Notes: generated from the letters alone by a model not told the origin. DNA of 64,000 bases from Sphingomonas sp. 37zxx (GCF_000786205.1 NZ_JROH01000011.1:1-64000), one strand, 5' to 3'. Numbered from the stretch's first letter, positions 44,628-52,500 are shown. Numbers and translations are program-made.

Positions 44628-45028
44628 ACGTAGCGCTCGGCAGTGGCGCGGATCAGGCCGATCATGTTCGGAATGCCCTGGGTCCGATTGGAACTGAGCT
44701 GGTTCTTGAGGTCGAAGGGGGCAAGTGCCTCGGGAATATCGGTTGCCAGAATGGCGTCGGCTGGCTTGTCCTGCACGCTGGTGAGGACCAGCGCGATGAT
44801 CCCCTTGGTGATCGCGGCATTGCTGTCGGCCAGGAAATGCAGCGTGCCGTCACCGGCGACCGTAGGATACACCCACACCGCTGCCGAACATCCGCGCACC
44901 AGTGTCGCATCGGTTTTCAGCGGATCGGGCATCGGTTCGAGCGATTTCCCGAGATCGATCAGCAAGCGATAGCGATCGTCGGGATCGAGGAAGCTGTATT
45001 CGTCGGCGATGTCGGTAAGCGTCTGCAT
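44624..45028 (-). CDS. sufE: Cysteine desulfuration protein SufE
   Basis: A 134-residue SufE that accepts sulfur from SufS. The sulfur-accepting cysteine is Cys47 in VRGCSAAVWV, and the start (ATG 45028) places MQTLTDIADEYSFLD at the N-terminus as in the family. No other suf gene is adjacent. It lies downstream of the small psp-like genes, separated by 55 bp. Confidence 0.93.
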   Translation of the reverse strand: MQTLTDIADEYSFLDPDDRYRLLIDLGKSLEPMPDPLKTDATLVRGCSAAVWVYPTVAGDGTLHFLADSNAAITKGIIALVLTSVQDKPADAILATDIPEALAPFDLKNQLSSNRTQGIPNMIGLIRATAERYV

Positions 45029-45083
45029 CGGTGCGCCATAGCGGGAGGGCGCAGCGGGGGCCAGCGGGGCTTGCGTCACCCCG

Positions 45084-45326
45084 TTAAAGCTCGACCCCGG
45101 CGGCAATCGCTTCCAGCTTGCGCATCCGCTCCTTCAGGTCGGCGATTTCGATCCGCTGGCTGGCCGACGGGCCGGGCATCGCCGGATCGGGTGCGCCGGT
45201 CGCCGCCAGTTCGTGGCGCTTATACGCTAGCCAGCCGCGCCAGCCGGCGAGCAATCCGGCGATCACCAGGCCAAGTCCCAACAGTCCTTCGGTCGCAAGA
45301 ATAAGATAGAGATGCGGTTCAGTCAT
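45084..45326 (-). CDS. Small PspB-like membrane protein, distal copy
   Basis: An 80-residue protein: one N-terminal membrane segment (LYLILATEGLLGLGLVIAGLLAG), a basic turn (RGWLAYKRHE), a Pro-rich linker, and a C-terminal helix with IADLKERMRKLEAIA. The helix resembles, in weaker form, the LERI-type tail shared by the upstream genes. It is the last gene of the psp series. No specific family recognised. Confidence 0.75.
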   Translation of the reverse strand: MTEPHLYLILATEGLLGLGLVIAGLLAGWRGWLAYKRHELAATGAPDPAMPGPSASQRIEIADLKERMRKLEAIAAGVEL

Positions 45327-45366
45327 TGCCGTGCCTTTCCTGTCAGCGCGGTGGAGGGGAGGGGGT

Positions 45367-45639
45367 TTAGTTCAGGGGTGCGTCGCGCAGCCGTTCGATC
45401 TCGTCGGCAATGCCCATTCCGCGATCGGTGACGATCCGTTCGAGTACCCGCACCCGCTGTTCGAGCCGTTCGACCTGCGCGGCATATTGCGCGGCCTTTT
45501 CGGCGGTTTCGTGCGTGAGCGCGGTGGTCATCGCTTCCTTATGCTTGAGCCAGCGCCTGAACATGTCGCTGCCAACACCCAAAATTACCGGGATACCGAC
45601 AACGATGAAGAAGAAACCGAGGATGAAACCAGCGCGCAT
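45367..45639 (-). CDS. Small PspB-like membrane protein
   Basis: A 90-residue protein with one N-terminal membrane segment (AGFILGFFFIVVGIPVILGVG), a basic turn, and a long amphipathic helix ending with VERLEQRVRVLERIVTD and ADEIERLRD. The tail motif ERIVTD-x5-EIExLR recurs in the neighbouring genes, so this is a paralog within the psp locus. Its role in envelope stress is inference. Confidence 0.8.
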   Translation of the reverse strand: MRAGFILGFFFIVVGIPVILGVGSDMFRRWLKHKEAMTTALTHETAEKAAQYAAQVERLEQRVRVLERIVTDRGMGIADEIERLRDAPLN

Positions 45640-45651
45640 GGAACGATCCTT

Positions 45652-45972
45652 TCAGTTCGCGCGGCCGCGCAGTTGTTCGATCTCGCGATCCAGACTGTGG
45701 CTGCTGTCGGTGACGATGCGTTCGACATTGGCGAGCCGGTCCTTGATCGAGCCGAGTTCGGCGCGAAGCTGGGCGTTTTCCTGACTGAGCAGCTTGACCC
45801 GTTCGATCGTTTCGTCGTTGCGCTGCGGATAGAGTGCCTGTCCCCAGCTTCCGTCGAGCGGATAGCCGTTCTTGATCCGAAGCCAGGTGGTGAAGGCCCA
45901 GCCGGCGGTGCCGATCGCGACGACCGTTACGATGAGCGGTGCGGCGTCCATCAGAAATTGCAGTTTTTCCAT
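45652..45972 (-). CDS. Small PspB-like membrane protein
   Basis: A 106-residue protein: N-terminal membrane segment (LIVTVVAIGTAGWAFTTWL), a short KNGYPLDGS stretch, then a coiled helix with RLANVERIVTD and REIEQLRGR. KNGYPLDGS matches KHGYPLEDE in the next gene upstream, showing the two are close paralogs. It lies 32 bp after that gene. Confidence 0.8.
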   Translation of the reverse strand: MEKLQFLMDAAPLIVTVVAIGTAGWAFTTWLRIKNGYPLDGSWGQALYPQRNDETIERVKLLSQENAQLRAELGSIKDRLANVERIVTDSSHSLDREIEQLRGRAN

Positions 45973-46004
45973 CCCTCGTTCCCCTTTGTTTTGGCGCGGC
46001 TTGT

Positions 46005-46292
46005 TCAGCGCAGCGCGTCGATGTCGCGGCCCAGCCGTTCGGCGGGATCGGTGGCGATGCGTTCGAGCACCGCGATCCGCTCCTCGAGCCGTGAGACCTG
46101 GCCGGTCAGCCGCTCATTCTCGGTCGACAGCAGCGCAATCTTGCGGTCGGTGTCGGGGCCGATGCGATGCACCGTGTGGCCGTCCTCGTCTTCGAGCGGA
46201 TAGCCATGCTTGGCCTTGATCCACATCTTGAAGGCGCTGGAGATGCCGATCGACGCGACGATCAGTACGGGGACCAACCAACTCCACTGCAT
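46005..46292 (-). CDS. Small PspB-like membrane protein
   Basis: A 95-residue protein with one membrane segment (WLVPVLIVASIGISSAFKMWI), the KHGYPLEDE block, and a leucine-rich helix: RLEERIAVLERIATD then GRDIDALR. Structure and tail match the other small genes here. It starts 28 bp after pspC. Confidence 0.8.
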   Translation of the reverse strand: MQWSWLVPVLIVASIGISSAFKMWIKAKHGYPLEDEDGHTVHRIGPDTDRKIALLSTENERLTGQVSRLEERIAVLERIATDPAERLGRDIDALR

Positions 46293-46320
46293 GATATTCT
46301 CCCTTTATGCACCGGCGCGC

Positions 46321-46701
46321 TCAGCGCAGCCGGTCGATCTCGTCGGCCAGCCGAGTGTTGCGGCTGACGTAGAAGGTCTCGATGTCCGCCAGGCGGCGAT
46401 CGATGTCGCGAAACTTCGAGCGGACCTCGGCGGTCGACCGCTTGGGATTGGAGCGCACGCCCTGCCAGAATTTGGCATCCTCGGCGCTGTCATACAGGCC
46501 GGTTGGTTTGTGCGGTGCCATCCAGCCGATCATCACATAGGCGATCAGCGTCCAGGGGAAGCCACCCAGCAGCGTCAGCAGTACCGCGCCTACGCGGACC
46601 CAGGTGACGTCTACCCCGGTATAGTCGGCGATGCCCGCGCATACGCCCATCCATTTCCCGTTTGGCTTGTCGAGATATAATTTGGTGCGGCTGGCGGACA
46701 T
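46321..46701 (-). CDS. pspC: Phage-shock protein C (PspC domain)
   Basis: A 126-residue PspC protein. The PspC domain (about 5-65) has KLYLDKPNGKWMGVCAGIADYTG and one membrane segment (VLLTLLGGFPWTLIAYVMIGW). Beyond the usual domain it has a C-terminal helix ending in RLADEIDRLR, the same tail type as the small genes downstream. It overlaps pspB by 1 nt. Confidence 0.92.
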   Translation of the reverse strand: MSASRTKLYLDKPNGKWMGVCAGIADYTGVDVTWVRVGAVLLTLLGGFPWTLIAYVMIGWMAPHKPTGLYDSAEDAKFWQGVRSNPKRSTAEVRSKFRDIDRRLADIETFYVSRNTRLADEIDRLR

Positions 46702-46970
46702 TAGTTCCTCCGATAGTCATAAGGCGATTCGGGCTCGGCGCTGCGCGCCTGCGGCCGGAAATCTGGGTTGTCGGCAGCGACGATCCGTTCGATCGTCTCA
46801 AGCCGTTCGTCGAGGCGGCGGGCCATCAGATGCAGCTCGTCGAGCAGCTTTTCGTCCTCGCCGGTCAGCGTCGGTGCCTGTTTCCACTTCGTGATGTAGT
46901 GGAGGATGATCCACGGCATGCCGATAAACAGCACCGCGCAGATCATGATGGGCAGGAAGAAACTTGCCAT
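46701..46970 (-). CDS. pspB: Phage-shock protein B
   Basis: An 89-residue PspB with an N-terminal membrane segment (FFLPIMICAVLFIGMPWIIL), then HYITKWKQAP and a leucine-zipper-like helix (LMARRLDERLETIERIVAAD). PspB and PspC sense envelope stress and release PspA from PspF. It begins 4 bp after the pspA stop. Confidence 0.9.
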   Translation of the reverse strand: MASFFLPIMICAVLFIGMPWIILHYITKWKQAPTLTGEDEKLLDELHLMARRLDERLETIERIVAADNPDFRPQARSAEPESPYDYRRN

Positions 46971-46974
46971 CGGG

Positions 46975-47643
46975 TCAGCCCTCCTTGCCCATGCGTGCCT
47001 TCAGCGCGGCAAGATCGGCATCGACCTTTTCAGCGGAGCGCAGCTCGGCAATTTCCTCTTCGAGGCTCTTGCCAACGCCGCCCAATCCGGCGGCATCCGC
47101 ACGCCCCTCGGCAATGTCCACCCGGCGTTCGAGAATGTCGAAGCGCGAGAAGGCGTCGGCGACCTTTTCGCCGGCATACATTTCGCGCATCCGCACGCGG
47201 TTGTTCGCGCTTTCCAGGCGAGTGACGATTGAGTTCTGCCGGGTACGTGCCTCGCGCAGCTTGTTCTGCAACTTGGCAATATCGGCTTCCGAAGCGGTCA
47301 GCGATTCATCGAGCAGTGCGATTTCGGCATGGAGCTGGCCGGCCATGTCGGCAGCCTTTTGGCGTTCGACCAGGGCGGCCTTGGCAAGATCCTCGCGGTC
47401 CTTCGACAGTGCCAGCTCGGCCTTTTCGGTCCAGCTATCCTGCAGCTTGTCGAGCTTGGCGATGTGCCGGCGCATTTCCTTTTGGTCGGCGATCGTGCGG
47501 GCGGCAGATGCGCGGACTTCGACCAGGGTTTCCTCCATTTCGAGGATGATCATGCGGATCATCTTCGCGGGGTCTTCGGCCTTGTCGAGCAGGTCGGTCA
47601 TGTTCGCGGCGATGATGTCGCGAGTGCGGGAAAAAATGCCCAT
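46975..47643 (-). CDS. pspA: Phage-shock protein A
   Basis: A 222-residue ESCRT-III-like coiled-coil protein. It starts MGIFSRTRDIIAANMTDLLDKAEDP, the amphipathic N-terminal helix that binds membranes and PspF, followed by long Glu/Lys/Ala-rich helices. It stabilises the stressed inner membrane and inhibits PspF. A strong terminator lies just upstream of it at 47670-47702. Confidence 0.95.
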   Translation of the reverse strand: MGIFSRTRDIIAANMTDLLDKAEDPAKMIRMIILEMEETLVEVRASAARTIADQKEMRRHIAKLDKLQDSWTEKAELALSKDREDLAKAALVERQKAADMAGQLHAEIALLDESLTASEADIAKLQNKLREARTRQNSIVTRLESANNRVRMREMYAGEKVADAFSRFDILERRVDIAEGRADAAGLGGVGKSLEEEIAELRSAEKVDADLAALKARMGKEG

Positions 47644-47669
47644 CTAGCTACTCCTCGGATTTACTTCGG

Positions 47670-47702
47670 AAAAAGACCGGAGCGGGCGAACCCGCCCCGG
47701 TC
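47670..47702 (-). terminator. Strong intrinsic terminator ahead of pspA
   Basis: On the minus strand a 12-bp GC-rich stem (gaccggggcggg against cccgctccggtc, one mismatch, ttcg loop; 47675-47702) is followed by five T residues (plus-strand A-run 47670-47674). It sits between the 57-aa gene and pspA, so most transcripts from the sigma-54 promoter should stop here. Confidence 0.85.
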
Positions 47703-47711
47703 AGTGGCCAG

Positions 47712-47885
47712 TCACGCAATCGCGCGACCAGCGGGAACATCGTTAGAAGCTACCAGTACCGGAGCCAGGCCGCCATCGGTGGCGACATTCGTCAGCGCTG
47801 CGGTGCTGACGATCGACGCGATCAGCGCGATGGCGGCGAAGCTGGCGGACTGGCGGCGAAACATTTTGGTGCTCTGGATCGTCAT
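47712..47885 (-). CDS. Small 57-aa hydrophobic protein, first gene after sigma-54 promoter
   Basis: A 57-residue protein with ATG at 47885. A basic start (MTIQSTKMFRRQ) leads to one hydrophobic stretch (SFAAIALIASIVSTAAL), which could be a signal peptide or membrane anchor; the mature end is NVATDGGLAPVLVASNDVP-like. A sigma-54 promoter lies about 60 bp upstream and a terminator directly downstream, so it should be strongly made under PspF activation. No family recognised. Confidence 0.65.
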   Translation of the reverse strand: MTIQSTKMFRRQSASFAAIALIASIVSTAALTNVATDGGLAPVLVASNDVPAGRAIA

Positions 47886-47944
47886 GGTGGTTTTCCCTGA
47901 ACCCTGGTGATTAATGCCCGCTCTGGGGCGGTTGCAGGAAGCTT

Positions 47945-47960
47945 TGCATGACCCGTGCCA
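47945..47960 (-). promoter_or_regulatory. Sigma-54 (-24/-12) promoter of the psp operon
   Basis: On the minus strand the sequence is tggcacgggtcatgca, matching TGGCACG-N4-TTGCA at all but one fixed position, with GG and GC exactly 10 bp apart. Transcription would start near 47934, about 50 bp before the 57-aa gene. The divergent neighbour is pspF, the sigma-54 activator of psp genes, which strongly supports the call. A possible activator dyad (ttggc...gcca) lies at 48033-48048. Confidence 0.85.
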
Positions 47961-48060
47961 GTTTTGAAAATGGCGGTTTTCCGTGGGTTTGGCGCGATCG
48001 TTACGGTCAGGATTAAAGTGGGTTACCAAATGTTGGCAATTTACGCCACAAGCTTGGGCA

Positions 48061-49055
<995 letters not shown>

Positions 49056-49056
<1 letters not shown>

Positions 49057-49076
49057 GTAGTGTCTCAGTTTGAATT
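49056..49076. repeat. Left terminal inverted repeat
   Basis: 21 bp beginning ggtagtgtctcagtttgaa, a perfect inverted copy of 52472-52492. It contains the stop codon of the 54-aa gene and supplies the last base of the pspF stop. Confidence 0.95.
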
Positions 49077-49229
49077 CGGCTTTCCGCATACCATCCGACC
49101 CATGTCGGCCTGATCAGCGCTCGCGTATCCTCGCACGCAAGTTTGATACGGCGAAAAATAGACGTAAATGCAGACGGCAATGATAATGCCCCCGGCAATA
49201 ATCAGCGCCCGCTTGGTCCCATCGCTCAC
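49065..49229 (-). CDS. 54-aa membrane protein coupled to the transposase
   Basis: A 54-residue protein starting at GTG 49229, overlapping the transposase stop in a GTGA arrangement, so translation is probably coupled. It begins MSDGTKRA, has one membrane segment (LIIAGGIIIAVCIYVYF, about residues 9-25) and a short exported part with two cysteines (YQTCVRG, RMVCGK). Its stop codon lies at 49065-49067, inside the terminal inverted repeat. Small proteins with a YFSPYQTCVR-like block are familiar to me from mobile DNA, but I know of no function. Confidence 0.7.
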   Translation of the reverse strand: MSDGTKRALIIAGGIIIAVCIYVYFSPYQTCVRGYASADQADMGRMVCGKPNSN

Positions 49230-50107
49230 CCCGCGCTCTCCCGCTTTTTGTAAGGCCCCCGCTTTGCCGGCGGCGGTGTGTCGGCGTCAATCCGGGCAAT
49301 AACGTCTTCCAGCGACCAAAGCCGATCCGTGATGCCAGCAGCCATCGCGGGCGACATACGCAGCGTCTTATGAATGCGGCAGAAATTGTAGAACACAAAA
49401 TATAGCGACAGAGCGTGAACGTGGTTGTCGAACTTCTTTGAGAAGGCGTTGGTGAGGCGCGTAAACCGACGCATCGACATACGCATGGTAAGGTTCTGGC
49501 GCTCGACATAGCTGGTCGAGACGTGCGCGATATCCGGATTGCCCTCGCGACGAATTTTCTTGATCCCGGTGCATTCGGCAGGGCTGTAACGGCCCGGTGC
49601 GGTGACCGTGGGTCCGTACAGCTTCACAAGCTGCGCGTAGTCAACGTCCGCGCCGAAAGCGCCTTCTACAGCTTCCAGATAAGCCTTGTGGCCATCGGTG
49701 GTGAGCTGAACGCGGTTAGCTAGGCGCGCGCGCAGATCATCCATAAGGATCATGGCATCTTCGCCTGAACGGCTACCGACATGGTAGGACACGATCAGCT
49801 TGGTATCGGCATCGATCGCAGTCCACGTCCACATGTCGCCAGCGCCTTCCGGTGCGGCCTTTGCGGTCGCGACGTTCTTTTCCTTAGCGTGGCAGAACGA
49901 CCAAATCTCATCGCACTGAATGCGGCTTGCCTGCACGTTGCGCGCCGTCTCATCGTGCAGCGCGAGGCAAGCTTCCCCGGCCTGTTCCAACAGCTTCGTG
50001 ACCGTGTTGATCGACACGTCCACAACGCGGCTGATTGAGCGCATGGACGAACCCTCGCACAGCATGGCGAGGATTTGGGTGCGCTTGGCGAGGGGGAGCT
50101 TGTTCAT
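49226..50107 (-). CDS. IS1-like family DDE transposase
   Basis: A 293-residue transposase. The N-terminus (MNKLPLAKRTQILAMLCEG) holds a helix-turn-helix (SISRVVDVSINTVTKLLEQAG). The catalytic triad is probably Asp66 (QCDEIWSF), Asp138 (TTDGHKAY) and Glu202 (SYVERQNLTMRM). The C-terminal RIHKTLRMSPAMAAG block is typical of this IS1-like group. An 8-bp duplication fits the IS1 family (usually 8-9 bp). The start at 50107 leaves almost no leader after the predicted promoter. It appears intact, so the element may be active. Confidence 0.9.
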   Translation of the reverse strand: MNKLPLAKRTQILAMLCEGSSMRSISRVVDVSINTVTKLLEQAGEACLALHDETARNVQASRIQCDEIWSFCHAKEKNVATAKAAPEGAGDMWTWTAIDADTKLIVSYHVGSRSGEDAMILMDDLRARLANRVQLTTDGHKAYLEAVEGAFGADVDYAQLVKLYGPTVTAPGRYSPAECTGIKKIRREGNPDIAHVSTSYVERQNLTMRMSMRRFTRLTNAFSKKFDNHVHALSLYFVFYNFCRIHKTLRMSPAMAAGITDRLWSLEDVIARIDADTPPPAKRGPYKKRESAG

Positions 50108-50113
50108 ACACAT

Positions 50114-50147
50114 TGAATATGAACTTCTATGCTTAGCGTCAAGCATA
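50114..50147 (-). promoter_or_regulatory. Transposase promoter with overlapping palindromic operator
   Basis: On the minus strand, ttgacg and tattca are 17 bp apart (a good sigma-70 promoter; -10 at 50114-50119, -35 at 50137-50142). A palindrome, tatgcttagcgtcaagcata with 7-bp perfect arms (50128-50147), covers the -35 box and most of the spacer. The start point would fall at about the transposase ATG, implying a leaderless mRNA. A near-identical palindrome lies at 52414-52433. Confidence 0.7.
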
Positions 50148-50152
50148 AAGGC

Positions 50153-51238
50153 TCATTTCACGGCATAGAGGCCGGCTTTGCCTTTGCCGATATAGGGGCG
50201 ATATAAACGCTGAAGGTCCGCGGCATTACTGCTCACCAAGTTTCCTATTGTATGAAGATCGTATCCAAGGGTATGGTCGTGAAGCTTTAGAAGCTCAGGG
50301 AACGCAGTTGGCTCTTCGTAAGCGAAGTCGGTTTCCTGCGGCTCACGTGTGCGCCAACCAAGCGATGAAATTCGCTTCCAAACGTATTCAGTTTGGTGCC
50401 GGGTTACTATTCCAAGCGCTCCCGCTCGGTAGAGCAGGAACTGCATTGATACCTTCCAATAGGCCTTCTGCCGCGCCAGCCATTCCAGCGTGACCCCGCC
50501 ACGCGCGTTGAACTGTCGCCGGAACTGTCGTTCCGGCACCAACAATTCAGCCGCAAAAGCATTGGCCTCGTCCTCAATCTCGTCCGTTGGAATGCGGTGC
50601 ATTATCACGTGACCCAACTCATGCGCGAGCGACGCGCGCATGCGATCAGGCGGCACATTTCGATTCAAGAAGATGCACGGCGGAAGATCACGAACTTTTA
50701 ATGTAACCCCGTCGATCCCCTTGCCCAAATCGCACCAGATCACCAAGATTCCAGCGCGCTCGCACAGATCGGTGAGATTTGTAATCGGACCTTCCGGCAC
50801 CGACCACGCCCTACGCAGCGTGCGCGCTATCTCTTGCGGCCCTGCGCCTTCGTCCACATCAATCTCGGGCAGCGGCAAATCGGGGTGAATTTCCGCCGCG
50901 CGAAGATAGCGCCGAAGATGAATCAGCCGAATATTCAACTCCGCATGGATTTGCTTAAGAGGAGTTACTCCAACCGATGCCTTTTTGCGGTTCATAGGGT
51001 GTATGCTGAGCGGCAGGCCGGTCAATCCATCCTGCAAATAGAAAAAGGCGGAAGGGAAGTCTAAAGCGTCAGCAATTTTCTGGACGTTCTCAGCCGAAGG
51101 CCCTTCGGGCAAAAGGCCATTTTCGATACGAGAATAGTGACCTTGGTCGAGGCTTGCGCGTCCCGCAACCGCGCCCTGACTCTCCCCCCTATACTGCCTC
51201 GCGAGAAGCAATAGTGCGTGATTGAAAATGTTTGACAT
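50153..51238 (-). CDS. XRE-family HTH protein with ImmA/IrrE metallopeptidase domain
   Basis: A 361-residue two-domain protein. The N-terminal helix-turn-helix (about 15-68, DQGHYSRIENGLLP) resembles XRE/Cro regulators; the middle holds an ImmA/IrrE zinc peptidase motif HELGH at 206-210, with EDEANAFAAELLVP downstream supplying the third ligand. The C-terminal ~110 residues are unassigned. Such proteins cleave or bind repressors, or serve as antitoxins. It follows the 198-aa gene by 2 bp and is the only DNA-binding regulator in the element, so it is the likely reader of the two palindromes. Confidence 0.88.
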   Translation of the reverse strand: MSNIFNHALLLLARQYRGESQGAVAGRASLDQGHYSRIENGLLPEGPSAENVQKIADALDFPSAFFYLQDGLTGLPLSIHPMNRKKASVGVTPLKQIHAELNIRLIHLRRYLRAAEIHPDLPLPEIDVDEGAGPQEIARTLRRAWSVPEGPITNLTDLCERAGILVIWCDLGKGIDGVTLKVRDLPPCIFLNRNVPPDRMRASLAHELGHVIMHRIPTDEIEDEANAFAAELLVPERQFRRQFNARGGVTLEWLARQKAYWKVSMQFLLYRAGALGIVTRHQTEYVWKRISSLGWRTREPQETDFAYEEPTAFPELLKLHDHTLGYDLHTIGNLVSSNAADLQRLYRPYIGKGKAGLYAVK

Positions 51239-51240
51239 GC

Positions 51241-51837
51241 TTACTCTGCATCATCGGCCTGTTTGCCGACCTCTGGTATGTTCGGGCGAATAACTGTCTT
51301 GCCAGCGGGCAAAGTCGGCGCGACCGGGAAAGTAATAACTTCAGCTTCACCACAGCGAAGCTCGAAATCCCAAATGATTTGCTTACCCTCGCGCGCAACG
51401 ACGCCAATCCACTCGATACCAGTAGTAAATCGATCGAATGTATGGACAATTTCGACGCGTTGAAAACCCTCATGACCGTACAGATCGGCCGCGTGCCGAT
51501 GAAACATACCAGCCAACGGCGTAGGGTAATTGCTGCTGAAAAGCTTTCGGTCGGCCTTCTTAAGACGGAAAAATACCAAGTCGTCTGCGATGAACGAAGC
51601 GGTGTCGTGATGCTTTACAGCAACAAGCCGAGCATCGTCTTCGACGACCTCCATCACACGCTCAACGGAGTACTCCCACATTATCGAACGCAAGGTCGTC
51701 TGACGCCGCCACCACGCACGGTCGGGATATTTTTGCTTGACGTCTTGCCAAGCCCGCCCAATCGCGTCGCGTATTTTTAAATCGCGATCATTCTTTTCCA
51801 GAATGGCACGAACGGTTTCTCTATTTGGCGTCGGCAT
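51241..51837 (-). CDS. Unrecognised 198-aa passenger protein, partner of XRE-ImmA
   Basis: A 198-residue soluble protein starting MPTPNRETVRAIL. It is rich in Arg, Asp and aromatic residues. The N-terminal part is helical (KNDRDLKIRDAIGRAWQDV) with a WWRRQTTLRS patch; the rest looks mixed alpha/beta with HHDTASF, HRHAADLYGHEGF and GIEWIGVVAREGKQIIWDF. No catalytic motif is recognised. It is 2 bp upstream of the ImmA gene, so the pair is an operon; its start codon lies in a hairpin (51833-51866). A toxin or effector neutralised by the ImmA partner is one hypothesis. Confidence 0.75.
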   Translation of the reverse strand: MPTPNRETVRAILEKNDRDLKIRDAIGRAWQDVKQKYPDRAWWRRQTTLRSIMWEYSVERVMEVVEDDARLVAVKHHDTASFIADDLVFFRLKKADRKLFSSNYPTPLAGMFHRHAADLYGHEGFQRVEIVHTFDRFTTGIEWIGVVAREGKQIIWDFELRCGEAEVITFPVAPTLPAGKTVIRPNIPEVGKQADDAE

Positions 51838-51866
51838 AAGGCCCCCTTGGTAGGGCCACTTATGCC
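51833..51866 (-). promoter_or_regulatory. Hairpin enclosing start codon of the 198-aa gene
   Basis: Arms ggcataaggccc (51833-51844) and gggccacttatgcc (51853-51866) are inverted copies apart from a 2-base bulge. On the minus-strand RNA the ATG at 51837 and the G-rich ribosome site just before it fall inside the stem and loop, so translation could be masked. A DNA operator is the alternative. Confidence 0.5.
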
Positions 51867-51906
51867 AGCGCATTTTCCGGAAATCAATGCCTAAATATGC
51901 GTGCGC

Positions 51907-52137
51907 CTATGTCTTATCACGCCACCGGGTTTGGGCAGCTTTCTTTGCGATCTCCGCCCGCCGCTCTGGCGTCATGTTTTCAGCGCGCTTCTTGCCCCCA
52001 ACTCGCCCCATCTCGGCGGCGGCGCTGGACAGGCTTTCGCGTTCGTCCTCAATCTCGCCCGTGGCGATCTTGCCGATATGCACCGCAAGGCCGATCGCGT
52101 CGGCGGGGCGCTTCTCTCCGTTGGGGCCTTTAGGCAT
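51907..52137 (-). CDS. Small basic passenger protein (76 aa)
   Basis: A 76-residue protein starting MPKGPNGEKRPADAIG, with a middle acidic segment and a C-terminus rich in Arg, Lys and Ala (GRVGGKKRAENMTPERRAEI). Proteins of this type are common on alphaproteobacterial mobile DNA; nucleic-acid binding has been suggested from the basic tail but is unproven. It overlaps the preceding 91-aa gene by 8 nt, implying translational coupling. Confidence 0.75.
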   Translation of the reverse strand: MPKGPNGEKRPADAIGLAVHIGKIATGEIEDERESLSSAAAEMGRVGGKKRAENMTPERRAEIAKKAAQTRWRDKT

Positions 52138-52405
52138 CGGGCTCATCCTTCCGAATATCATAGAGCGCTTCGTGAAGACCCTTGAGAAAGCTTGGAGTGA
52201 AAACGCCCTTGCGGATCGCGTCGCACATCAACGGGAGCAGCTCGCTTTCGGGAAGGTCTAGCGGTCGGATAACCAGCGTGCCGTTCTTCCACCACGAAAA
52301 GCGTATTTCTTCCTGCTCGTGTTCTTTGACGAAAATTCGTTCGATGGACTGCCCAATTGAATCTGTCGCCGAAACGATTTCTCGTGCGTAGGGTGTGTCG
52401 CGCAT
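52130..52405 (-). CDS. Small passenger protein (91 aa)
   Basis: A 91-residue soluble protein starting MRDTPYAREIVSAT, with a GGAG ribosome site 6 bp upstream. It has a beta-type core (EEIRFSWWKNGTLVIRPLDLP) and a helical C-terminus (GLHEALYDIRKDE). No named family. It is the first gene of the passenger series; an operator-like palindrome lies immediately before its ribosome site. Confidence 0.75.
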   Translation of the reverse strand: MRDTPYAREIVSATDSIGQSIERIFVKEHEQEEIRFSWWKNGTLVIRPLDLPESELLPLMCDAIRKGVFTPSFLKGLHEALYDIRKDEPDA

Positions 52406-52413
52406 ATTGCCTC

Positions 52414-52457
52414 CATGCTTTGCGCTAAGCATATAGGAAGCGCGCGGCTGGCGCCAA
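52414..52457 (-). promoter_or_regulatory. Passenger-operon promoter with palindromic operator
   Basis: The palindrome catgctttgcgctaagcata (52414-52433) matches the transposase operator at 16 of 20 positions. On the minus strand ttggcg (52452-52457) and tatatg (52430-52435) are 16 bp apart, a plausible promoter whose -10 box lies in the palindrome. The operator ends next to the GGAG site of the 91-aa gene. Confidence 0.6.
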
Positions 52458-52471
52458 CGGATCAGCGGTTA

Positions 52472-52492
52472 AATTCAAACTGAGACACTACC
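52472..52492. repeat. Right terminal inverted repeat
   Basis: Perfect 21-bp inverted copy of 49056-49076, followed by the 8-bp target duplication ttgctata. Confidence 0.95.
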
Positions 52493-52500
52493 TTGCTATA
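52493..52500. repeat. Target site duplication, right
   Basis: Second copy of ttgctata flanking the mobile element; the first is at 49048-49055. Confidence 0.95.
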
